This document shows, piece by piece, positions 23,850-31,150 of a stretch of DNA of 37,805 nucleotides. How positions within the stretch are numbered: the stretch's first letter is position 1; each line of letters opens with the position of its first letter. The notes under the pieces are model-generated. The model was not told where the DNA came from. It saw nothing but the letters and a program-made list of their open reading frames with translations, and made no database searches. The translations under genes were made by a program, and so were the position numbers. The DNA lies in NCBI GenBank assembly GCA_945946745.1, contig CAMEWZ010000002.1, forward strand, positions 1 to 37,805. The letters run 5' to 3'. The stretch comes from an uncultured Clostridia bacterium. GTDB lineage: Bacteria > Bacillota > Clostridia > Oscillospirales > Oscillospiraceae.

Positions 23850-25145
23850 ATGGAAGAACAGAAAATTGCCATCCGGCTTTCCGGGGTCAAGAAGCGCTAC
23901 AAACTGGGTCAAATTGGCGGCGGAACGCTGACCGCTGACCTGCAAAGCTGGTGGGCAAGGGTTCGGGGAAAAGAGGATCCCAACACCTTGATCGGAACAG
24001 ACCAGCGCCTGGTGGGGCAGACCTTCATGGCCTTAAACGGCATTGACCTGACGGTATATAAGGGGGAGGCCCTGGGCATCATCGGCGGCAACGGCGCGGG
24101 AAAGAGCACCATGCTGAAGCTGCTGTGCCGGGTCACCGCCCCCACGGAGGGTGAGATCGACATCTACGGCCGGGTGGCCTCCATGCTGGAGGTGGGTACC
24201 GGCTTCAATGGAGAAATGACCGGCCGGGAAAATGTCTATATGAACGGCGCGATTTTGGGCATGACCAAGGCGGAGATCGACGCCAAAATGGAGGATATCA
24301 TCGAATTTTCCGAGGTGCGGGATTTCATCGACACCCCGGTCAAGCGCTATTCCAGCGGCATGTTTGTCAAGCTGGCCTTCTCTGTGGCGGCCCATTTGGA
24401 CAGCGAGATCATGATTATGGACGAGGTGCTAGCGGTGGGCGACGTGGCATTCCAGCACAAATGCCTGGATAAAATGCGTTCCGTGGCCAAAACCGAGGGC
24501 CGGACGGTGCTGTATGTGTCCCACAATATGAACACCATCCGCCGCCTGTGTGACCGGTGCATCGTGCTGGACAAGGGCAGGATCCTTTTTGAGGGGGATG
24601 TGGAGAAGGCTATTGAGATTTATCTCAGCAACGCCCACGAGCAGTGGTCGAATTGCCAGACGGAGTTTGATCTGACCGAGGCCCCCGGGCGTTCCCCCTA
24701 TACGCCGGGAGACGCGCAGATTACCTATGTCAAGCTGCTGGACAAGGCCAGCGCCATGTATGGTTCTGGAGAGAAGCTGCGCTTTGAAATGCGGATTCTG
24801 ACGAAAAGAGCCTTTTCGGATCTGCGGCTGCGGCTGGAGCTGCGCTATGGCGACGAAACCCCGGTGGGTACCATGCCGGATGTATCTCTGGGCAGCTGCC
24901 AGGAAAACGGGGAACGAAGCTATACGGTGGAATTTGACCCCATCCAGCTGACCAACGGCAAATACCGGCTGGATATGGTGCTGTTTGAGAAGGACGACTG
25001 CGGCAACAGCTACGACCAGGAGCTGCTGTTGCCTGCCTTCTTCTTTGAGGTGCAGCAGCCGGAGGAGCTGGTCTGGAACCAGACCAACTGGGGCCATATC
25101 CGGTTCCCGGATGCGGTGGTGACGCCTCTGGGTGTGGAGGAATAG
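23850..25145 (+). CDS. wzt: ABC polysaccharide export ATPase with C-terminal domain (Wzt/TagH-like)
   Basis: A 431-residue protein. The ATPase domain has an insertion of about 40 residues before Walker A, usual for Wzt/TagH; Walker A is GGNGAGKST (79-87), the signature YSSGM (167-171), Walker B IMIMDE (187-192) followed by VLAVGD, and the H-loop VSHN (223-226). From about residue 265 a separate beta-rich domain of ~165 residues follows, resembling the carbohydrate-binding Wzt C-terminal domain that recognises a chain terminus or cap in some O-antigen systems. That suggests the exporter reads a specific modification on its substrate. AAGGAGGG at 23836-23843 gives a strong start. Confidence 0.9.
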   Translation: MEEQKIAIRLSGVKKRYKLGQIGGGTLTADLQSWWARVRGKEDPNTLIGTDQRLVGQTFMALNGIDLTVYKGEALGIIGGNGAGKSTMLKLLCRVTAPTEGEIDIYGRVASMLEVGTGFNGEMTGRENVYMNGAILGMTKAEIDAKMEDIIEFSEVRDFIDTPVKRYSSGMFVKLAFSVAAHLDSEIMIMDEVLAVGDVAFQHKCLDKMRSVAKTEGRTVLYVSHNMNTIRRLCDRCIVLDKGRILFEGDVEKAIEIYLSNAHEQWSNCQTEFDLTEAPGRSPYTPGDAQITYVKLLDKASAMYGSGEKLRFEMRILTKRAFSDLRLRLELRYGDETPVGTMPDVSLGSCQENGERSYTVEFDPIQLTNGKYRLDMVLFEKDDCGNSYDQELLLPAFFFEVQQPEELVWNQTNWGHIRFPDAVVTPLGVEE

Positions 25146-25148
25146 ACA

Positions 25149-26294
25149 ATGGAGAAAATTCGCCTCCTGTTTGTGCATCACAGGCTGGTATGCGGCGGCG
25201 CGGAGCAGGCGCTATATGATTTGATCGGTCTGCTGGACAAGCAGCGGTTCCAGGCGTCTGTATTTGTCCAAAACCCCGGCGGGGAGTGGGAACAAAAGTT
25301 CCGGGATGCGGGCATCGAGGTTCTCTACGACTATTCCTGCCGCCAGCCCACGTTCAATCCCGTGAAAAAGCTGGGAAACCTAAACAAAAAGCGCCGCATC
25401 CAGAAGGCGTATCAAAATGGAGGGGCGGGGCTGCTGGACGTATGCCTGCCCCAAGGTGCGGACATTGTGATCTCCTACAATGTCTGGGAAAACGAGGAAC
25501 TGGTGTTCGCGGAAAACGCCAAAACGGTGAAATATATCCATGGTGATCCCGGCACCAACCCGGATTACCGGGCGGAGGCGGTGAACCATAAGGCGCTGTT
25601 GTCCCGGTTTGACCGGATTGTCTGCGTGTCCCGGTCGGCCTGGACGGCCTTCCGGGAGCTGAGCGGCCTGACCGAGGGCGTGGAGCTGCACTACAATCCC
25701 ATGAACAGCGACCACGTTCGGGAGTTGGCGCAAGCGGAAGTGGAGCTGCCCCAGGATGTGCCGCTGATCTGCGCGGTGGGACGGCTGTCGGTGGAGAAGG
25801 CCTTTGAGCGGCTGGTGATCATCCACAAGCGCCTGCTGCAGCGGGGCATCCTCCACAAGCTGGTGATCGTGGGGGACGGGGTAGATCGGGAGTACCTGCG
25901 CCGGATCATCCGGGCAACGGACACCCAGGATAGTGTGATTCTGGCGGGGTATCAAGCCAATCCCTACCCGTATATGAAGCGCAGCCGGTTCCTGGTGAAC
26001 AGCTCCTATACCGAGGGCCTGCCGGTGATCGCCATGGAGGCGCTGTGCCTGGGGGTGCCCATTGTGGCGCCGATTCCCTCGGTGGGGGAAATGTTCGGCG
26101 GAGAGGTCTGCGGGATCATAACCCAAAACGACAATGCCAGCCTGGAAGCGGGCATTGCCCGGATGCTTACGGACGAAGATTTCTACCGCCAGGCAAAGCA
26201 GGGCGCGGAGAACCGCAGCGCGTTCTTTGACGGAAAGCGAATGGTGCGGGAGCTGGAAACCCTGTTTGCGGAGGTTGCCAGGGAAACAAAATGA
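25149..26294 (+). CDS. GT4 glycosyltransferase
   Basis: A 381-residue GT-B enzyme located 3 bases after the exporter ATPase. The acceptor domain begins with HHRLVCGGAEQAL (~10-22); YIHGDPGTNPDYR (~129-141) and NPMNSD mark the linker; the donor domain has AVGRLSVEKAFERL, IVGDGVDREYL, and the donor site EGLPVIAMEALCLGVPIVAP. Cytosolic. Its position after the transporter rather than among the early genes hints at a later or capping addition, but gene order alone is weak evidence. Confidence 0.86.
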   Translation: MEKIRLLFVHHRLVCGGAEQALYDLIGLLDKQRFQASVFVQNPGGEWEQKFRDAGIEVLYDYSCRQPTFNPVKKLGNLNKKRRIQKAYQNGGAGLLDVCLPQGADIVISYNVWENEELVFAENAKTVKYIHGDPGTNPDYRAEAVNHKALLSRFDRIVCVSRSAWTAFRELSGLTEGVELHYNPMNSDHVRELAQAEVELPQDVPLICAVGRLSVEKAFERLVIIHKRLLQRGILHKLVIVGDGVDREYLRRIIRATDTQDSVILAGYQANPYPYMKRSRFLVNSSYTEGLPVIAMEALCLGVPIVAPIPSVGEMFGGEVCGIITQNDNASLEAGIARMLTDEDFYRQAKQGAENRSAFFDGKRMVRELETLFAEVARETK

Positions 26295-26313
26295 AAAGCG
26301 GGGGAGAAGGGTC

Positions 26314-27276
26314 ATGGCGGAAATCAGTGTGATCGTACCGATTTTTAATACCGAAAAGCTGCTGCCCCGATGCGTCGGCAGCATTTTGGCCCAGTCCTTC
26401 CGGGATTTTGAACTGATCCTGGTGGACGACGGCAGCACCGACGGCAGCGGCGGCCTGTGTGATGCCTATGCCGCCCAGGACAGCCGGGTGCGGGTGCTCC
26501 ATCAGAAAAACAGCGGCGTAGGCGCAGCCAGAAACGCGGGACTGGATTGGGCCGCGGCCAACAGCGACAGCGGCTGGATTACCTTTGTGGACAGTGATGA
26601 CTGGATTCACCCGCAGATGCTATCCTGCCTTTTGGAAACCGCGAAAAGCTGCCACGTCAGCATCAGCATCTGCGGTTATCTGGAAACGGAAAACGGCCCG
26701 TTGGCGCCGGAGAAAAACCAGTGGAGCGTGGAGCGGTGGAAACCGTCGGACTTTTACCGGCAGCAGATGACCCTGGCCACGGTGCCTTGGGGAAAGCTCT
26801 ATGCCAAGGCGTGTTTTGAGACGGTTCGCTATCCGGTGGGAACCTATTTTGATGACGAGTATGTGACCTACCGGCTGCTGTTTGCCCAGGAATTTCTGCC
26901 GGTGGTGCCCGCCCCGCTGTACGCCTATTACTGGAATCCGGCGGGCTTGACCAAAAAGCCCTGGAATCCCCGGCGGCTGGAGGTCTGGGATGCCTATGAG
27001 CAGCAGGTGGCGTTTTTTGCCGGGGATCCGGAAATGCTGCGGTTTCGTTACCGGGAGTATCTGGACAATTCCTATGCCCAGCTGCTGGAGGTGCGTTCCG
27101 CCCCCAACGCGCAAGAACGGAAAAAGAGCGACCGCTATATCCGCCGCCGGCTGCGCAAGCTCATCCGGCGGGCCTGGAAGCTGGGCTTCATCGAATTCTG
27201 GATGGATTACGACATGCTCTACGCCTGCAGCCCGGTGAGTACAAAGCTATACCGGTTCTGGCTGGACAGGAAATAG
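26314..27276 (+). CDS. GT2 family glycosyltransferase, paralogue of the 29197 gene
   Basis: A 320-residue GT-A enzyme from ATG 26314. Motifs: SVIVPIFN (5-12), DDGSTD (38-43), then the unusual insert ANSDSGW (82-88) just before DSDD (93-96). The same insert and a shared WNPRR segment near residue 220 occur in the gene at 29197, so the two are clear paralogues with two other genes between them. FDDEYVTYRL near residue 182 is the catalytic acidic region. The frame is open 60 codons upstream into the preceding GT4 gene, without a ribosome site. Confidence 0.87.
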   Translation: MAEISVIVPIFNTEKLLPRCVGSILAQSFRDFELILVDDGSTDGSGGLCDAYAAQDSRVRVLHQKNSGVGAARNAGLDWAAANSDSGWITFVDSDDWIHPQMLSCLLETAKSCHVSISICGYLETENGPLAPEKNQWSVERWKPSDFYRQQMTLATVPWGKLYAKACFETVRYPVGTYFDDEYVTYRLLFAQEFLPVVPAPLYAYYWNPAGLTKKPWNPRRLEVWDAYEQQVAFFAGDPEMLRFRYREYLDNSYAQLLEVRSAPNAQERKKSDRYIRRRLRKLIRRAWKLGFIEFWMDYDMLYACSPVSTKLYRFWLDRK

Positions 27277-27385
27277 CGGGATTGATACTATTATCTGATA
27301 AAACCATTTGGCTTTATCAGATAGACACCGCCTGGCGGCGTTGTCAGGCTTGCATGATAGAAATTTGGAAAGGAAGGGAAAGCCG
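27277..27385 (+). other. Intergenic spacer with two adjacent hairpins
   Basis: The largest gap inside the second operon. It is AT-richer than its surroundings and contains a perfect 11-bp inverted repeat (27292-27302 with 27313-27323, 10-base loop), followed at once by a second stem (27324-27332 with 27337-27345, one mismatch, 4-base loop). No T-run follows, so it is not a typical terminator. A ribosome site (AAGGAAGGG) precedes the next ATG. No credible promoter was seen here. Confidence 0.7.
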
Positions 27386-28420
27386 ATGCCAAAGGTCAGC
27401 GTAATCGTGCCGGTATACCGGGCGGAAGCGTATTTGAACGACTGTGTGGACTCCATCCTATCCCAGACTTTCTCGGATTTGGAAGTGTTTCTGGTGGACG
27501 ACGGAAGCCCGGACGGCTGTGGGGCGCTGTGCGATGCCTATGCGGCCCGGGACTGCAGGGTTTCGGTGATCCACCAGGAAAACCAGGGCCAGGCTGCGGC
27601 GCGAAATCACGCCCTTGCCAAGGCCCGGGGAGAATGGGTCTGCTTTGTGGACAGCGACGATCTGATCCATCCCCAGATGGTGGAGCGGCTGCTTTCCGCG
27701 GCGGAGGGCAGCGGCGCGGGCATCAGCATGTGCCGGATGCTGGAGGCGCAGACACCGCCGGAGGTTTTTTTTCGGGAGTGTGACGGCGCCTGGCAAAGCT
27801 TGCCCATGGACGAGGAAACCCTGCTTTCCCTCTATGACCGGGACGAATACCCCGGCTGGGTGGCCTGCGCCAAGCTGATTCGCCGGGAGATCGTGATGAC
27901 CCACCTGTTCCGGGAGGGACGGGTCTACGAGGATAATGAGGCGGTGTGCCACTGGCTGCTGCAAGCAGGATACCTGGCGCGGATCGATCAGAGCCTGTAT
28001 TTTTACCGGGGAAACCCCAATAGCACCACCAAAAGCGCCTTTTCCCGGAAACGGCTGGATTATCTGTGGGCGTTGGAGGGCATCTTGAATTGCTACGGCG
28101 CCGCGGGCTATCCGCGCCTTCGGGAGCGGTTCCTCCAGCGGTACGCGGAGGCGGCAGCCAGCGCCATTCGGGGCGCCCGGGAGATTCTCAAGGAGCCGGG
28201 CTTGGCACGGCAGACGGAAAGAAACGTCTGGCGGTTCCTTTGCCGGGAAAAGCTGCGGCTGAACGCGGCGCAGTTGGATCAGTTGTTGGATGCCGCCCAT
28301 CCCAAGCTGATCCGGTTTTACTGGCCGGTGGCGGGGGCCGTCCGCACCCTTCGGCAGACGGGCTTTGGCGGACTGTGGCGAAAAATCCGAAGGTGGTTCG
28401 GGAAAGGAGCGGAGACATGA
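27386..28420 (+). CDS. GT2 family glycosyltransferase
   Basis: A 344-residue GT-A enzyme, the longest GT2 protein in the window. The start ATG 27386 follows AAGGAAGGG; an open frame upstream runs through the hairpin spacer and is unlikely to be translated. Motifs: SVIVPVYR (5-12), DDGSPD (38-43), ENQGQAAARN (65-74), DSDD (89-92) and YEDNEAVCHWL near residue 180. The C-terminal ~80 residues are strongly basic with an amphipathic end, suiting membrane association. It is the first gene after the double hairpin and overlaps the GT32 gene by ATGA (28417-28420). Confidence 0.87.
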   Translation: MPKVSVIVPVYRAEAYLNDCVDSILSQTFSDLEVFLVDDGSPDGCGALCDAYAARDCRVSVIHQENQGQAAARNHALAKARGEWVCFVDSDDLIHPQMVERLLSAAEGSGAGISMCRMLEAQTPPEVFFRECDGAWQSLPMDEETLLSLYDRDEYPGWVACAKLIRREIVMTHLFREGRVYEDNEAVCHWLLQAGYLARIDQSLYFYRGNPNSTTKSAFSRKRLDYLWALEGILNCYGAAGYPRLRERFLQRYAEAAASAIRGAREILKEPGLARQTERNVWRFLCREKLRLNAAQLDQLLDAAHPKLIRFYWPVAGAVRTLRQTGFGGLWRKIRRWFGKGAET

Positions 28421-29187
28421 GCATTCCCAAAATCATCCATTACTGCTGGTTTGGCGGAAAACCCAAGCCAAAGCTGGCGGAAAAGTGCCTGCAAAGCTGG
28501 AAAAAGTTCTGCCCGGACTACCAGATTCTGGAGTGGAACGAGGACAATTTCGACATTTCCACAGCACCGCTGTACGTGCGTCAGGCCTACGAGGCGGGCC
28601 GCTGGGCCTTTGTCACGGACTATGTCCGGCTGCGGGGGCTGACGGAGCTGGGCGGTATTTACATGGACACGGACGTGGAGGTCATCCGGCCTCTGGATCC
28701 CTTCCTGGAGCAGAAGGCCTTCGCGGGCTTTGAACATGTGGAACGAGTCCAGACAGGGCTTTTGGCCTGCGAAAAGGGCTTCCCACTGTTTCTGGACTTT
28801 CTACGTTATTATGACGACGCCACGTTCCTGCGCCCGGACGGCACCGTGGACACCACCACCAATGTGGAGGTTTTGACCAATCTGTGCCGCCAGAGGGGTC
28901 TGGTGCTGAACGACCGGTTCCAGGTGGTGGAAGGCCTTGCCATCTATCCCCGGGAGGTATTCTGCCCGGTGGATTTTGATACCAAAAAGCTGAAAAAGAC
29001 CCGAAAAACCGTGACCATCCATTGGTTTTCCGGCAGCTGGCACACCCAGGAGGAATTGGATGCCATGGCGGAGGAAAAGCGGCAGCAGCGCCGGGAGCGG
29101 CAGAGCAATCTCCGGGTCGCCATCGGCAGCAAGCTGCTGGGAGAAACGGGCTATGAGAGGCTGAAAGCCATTTTAAAGAGAAAGTAA
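28417..29187 (+). CDS. GT32-type glycosyltransferase (DXD sugar-binding family)
   Basis: A 256-residue protein of the Och1/capsular GT32 group. It opens with IPKIIHYCWFGG (3-14), then WNEDNFD (40-46), and carries the metal/nucleotide DXD as MDTDVE (83-88, D84 and D86) after GGIYM; TIHWFSGSW lies near residue 205. Bacterial members often transfer mannose, galactose or related sugars in capsule loci. It is the only member of this family in the window, and it is translationally coupled to the preceding GT2 gene. Confidence 0.9.
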   Translation: MSIPKIIHYCWFGGKPKPKLAEKCLQSWKKFCPDYQILEWNEDNFDISTAPLYVRQAYEAGRWAFVTDYVRLRGLTELGGIYMDTDVEVIRPLDPFLEQKAFAGFEHVERVQTGLLACEKGFPLFLDFLRYYDDATFLRPDGTVDTTTNVEVLTNLCRQRGLVLNDRFQVVEGLAIYPREVFCPVDFDTKKLKKTRKTVTIHWFSGSWHTQEELDAMAEEKRQQRRERQSNLRVAIGSKLLGETGYERLKAILKRK

Positions 29188-29196
29188 GGGATCGCC

Positions 29197-30144
29197 ATGC
29201 CGAATATCAGCGTGATCGTGCCGGTCTATAAGGTGGAACCGTTTTTAAAGCGGTGTGTGCAGAGTATTCTGGAGCAAACCTACCAGGATTTTGAAGTGAT
29301 CCTGGTGGATGACGGCAGCCCCGACCGCTGCGGGGAACTGTGCGAGGAATATGCGCAGAAAGATGCCAGGGTGCGGGTACTCCATCAGGAGAATGGCGGC
29401 CTGTCCGCCGCCCGGAACACGGGCATCGACTGGGCCTTTGCCAACAGCGACAGCCGCTGGCTGGCCTTTGTGGACAGCGACGACTGGGTGCATCCGGCGT
29501 TTTTGCAGACTTTGTACGATACCGCAGAGCAGACCCTGTGCAAAATCAGCGCCTGCGGGCTTTACCGTACCGGGGGAGAGGAGATCCCGCCCCAGACGGA
29601 TTTTTCGGCAACATGCCTGAATGCGGACGATTATTACTGTGGCCAGATGCATGACGGACTGACGGCGGTGGCTTGGAACAAGCTTTACCACAAATCCCTT
29701 TTTAAAAGCCTGCGCTATCCCATCGGAAAGCTGCATGAGGATGAATTTACCACCTACCGGGCCATTTACGCGGCGGGAAAGATCGGCGTGACCCCGGCCC
29801 GGCTGTATGCCTATTACCAAAACCCCGAGGGGATCATGCGCTCCCAGTGGAATCCCCGCCGGATGCACATGCTGGAAGCCTTTGAGCAGCAGATCGCCTT
29901 TGCCCAGCAGACCGGCAATGCCCGGCTGCTGAACAAAACCGCCGAGCAGTATATTTACAGCACCTACGAACAGCTTTCCCAGGCCCAGATCGTTTACCGC
30001 AAGGAACTGCGCCGAAAACTCCGGGCCGCGTTGAAGCTGGGCCGGGAATGCGGCTGCTTTCCCTTGGAAAGAAGCCGCCTCTGGGCCTACGAAAAGGCCT
30101 ATCCCGTGAAACCGCTGTGGTGGCTGATTGCCAGAATAAAGTGA
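29197..30144 (+). CDS. GT2 family glycosyltransferase, paralogue of the 26314 gene
   Basis: A 315-residue GT-A enzyme. Motifs: SVIVPVYK (5-12), DDGSPD (38-43), ENGGLSAARN (65-74), the insert ANSDSRW (82-88) and DSDD (93-96). Over residues 76-100 it matches the gene at 26314 at 19 of 25 positions by eye, and both share YAYYxNP and WNPRR later, supporting duplication. LHEDEFTTYR near residue 182 is the catalytic acidic region. The start lies 9 bases after the GT32 stop. Confidence 0.87.
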   Translation: MPNISVIVPVYKVEPFLKRCVQSILEQTYQDFEVILVDDGSPDRCGELCEEYAQKDARVRVLHQENGGLSAARNTGIDWAFANSDSRWLAFVDSDDWVHPAFLQTLYDTAEQTLCKISACGLYRTGGEEIPPQTDFSATCLNADDYYCGQMHDGLTAVAWNKLYHKSLFKSLRYPIGKLHEDEFTTYRAIYAAGKIGVTPARLYAYYQNPEGIMRSQWNPRRMHMLEAFEQQIAFAQQTGNARLLNKTAEQYIYSTYEQLSQAQIVYRKELRRKLRAALKLGRECGCFPLERSRLWAYEKAYPVKPLWWLIARIK

Positions 30145-30152
30145 GGAACCCA

Positions 30153-31127
30153 ATGAACGATGTGATTTCGGTGATCGTGCCGGTTTACAATGTGGCGCGG
30201 TATCTGCCCCAATGCCTGGACAGCATCTTAAGCCAGGATCACCAGGCGCTGGAGGTGATCGTCATTGACGACGGCTCCACCGACGGCTCCGGGGCAATCT
30301 GTGACGAATACGCCCGCCGGGACAGCCGGGTGCGGGTGATTCACCAGGAAAACGGGGGCGCCGCCTCGGCAAAAAACGCGGGGTTGCGGGCTGCCACGGG
30401 GGAATACCTGAGCTTTGTGGACAGCGACGATTTTCTGGAGCCGAATGTCTATGGGTTTATGGTGGAAACGCTGAAAACCCAAAACGCGGACGCGGCCCAG
30501 TTCAATTTCCGGGACGTATACCAAAGCCGGACGGAGGAGCAGTGCCTTTGGACGGGAACGGGGCAGCTGACCAGCACGGAATATCTGCTGCGCTTTCCCA
30601 AGGACTGGACTTGCTCCCTGCTGTGGAACAAGCTGTATAAGCGGGCCATTTTTGACGGCGTGTTTTTTGAGGAAGGCCACAAGATCGACGATGAGTATTT
30701 TACCTACCAGGGCTTTCTGCGGGAGCGCCGGATTGTTTGGGACGAGCGGATCATCTATAACTACCGCAAGCGGGCTTCCAGTGTGATGGCCTCGCCGGAG
30801 GCGGCGGAACGGCGGCTGCTGGACGGCATGGATGCCGTTGCCAAGCGCCGGGAGGCGGTTACCCGGGCATATCCCCAGCTGCGCCGGGCCTTTGATGAGA
30901 ATTATTTGGATGCGATTTGGTATCTGTCGGCCAACGCGGCGCAGGAAGCCACGATTGTGAGCCTAAAGAAGCGGCTAAAGGAATATGCTTGCACCTGGGG
31001 CAATTCCCTGCCTCCCCGATACCTGTGGCCAAAGCTGTGGCATTTGGCTGTCACCAGCCCGCAGAGGCTGGTTCAAGAAAACGAACGGGACAAAGAATGC
31101 GACAATATCCAGGAATATTTCGCGTAA
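30153..31127 (+). CDS. GT2 family glycosyltransferase
   Basis: A 324-residue GT-A enzyme from ATG 30153, just after GTGAGGAA, which overlaps the previous stop region; the open frame extends 35 codons upstream but overlaps the preceding gene. Motifs: SVIVPVYN (6-13), DDGSTD (39-44), ENGGAASAKN (66-75), DSDD (90-93) and KIDDEYFTYQ near residue 178. It resembles the 13288 enzyme of the first operon in its N-terminal 100 residues, differing later, which fits conserved donor and changed acceptor specificity. Confidence 0.87.
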   Translation: MNDVISVIVPVYNVARYLPQCLDSILSQDHQALEVIVIDDGSTDGSGAICDEYARRDSRVRVIHQENGGAASAKNAGLRAATGEYLSFVDSDDFLEPNVYGFMVETLKTQNADAAQFNFRDVYQSRTEEQCLWTGTGQLTSTEYLLRFPKDWTCSLLWNKLYKRAIFDGVFFEEGHKIDDEYFTYQGFLRERRIVWDERIIYNYRKRASSVMASPEAAERRLLDGMDAVAKRREAVTRAYPQLRRAFDENYLDAIWYLSANAAQEATIVSLKKRLKEYACTWGNSLPPRYLWPKLWHLAVTSPQRLVQENERDKECDNIQEYFA

Positions 31128-31150
31128 CGCTGAAAAAAGAGGGAAGACCC

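Noticed and set aside
27292-27345. Rho-independent terminator in the 27277-27385 gap
   Set aside because: Neither stem is followed by a T-run on either strand, and the genes on both sides are same-strand glycosyltransferases.
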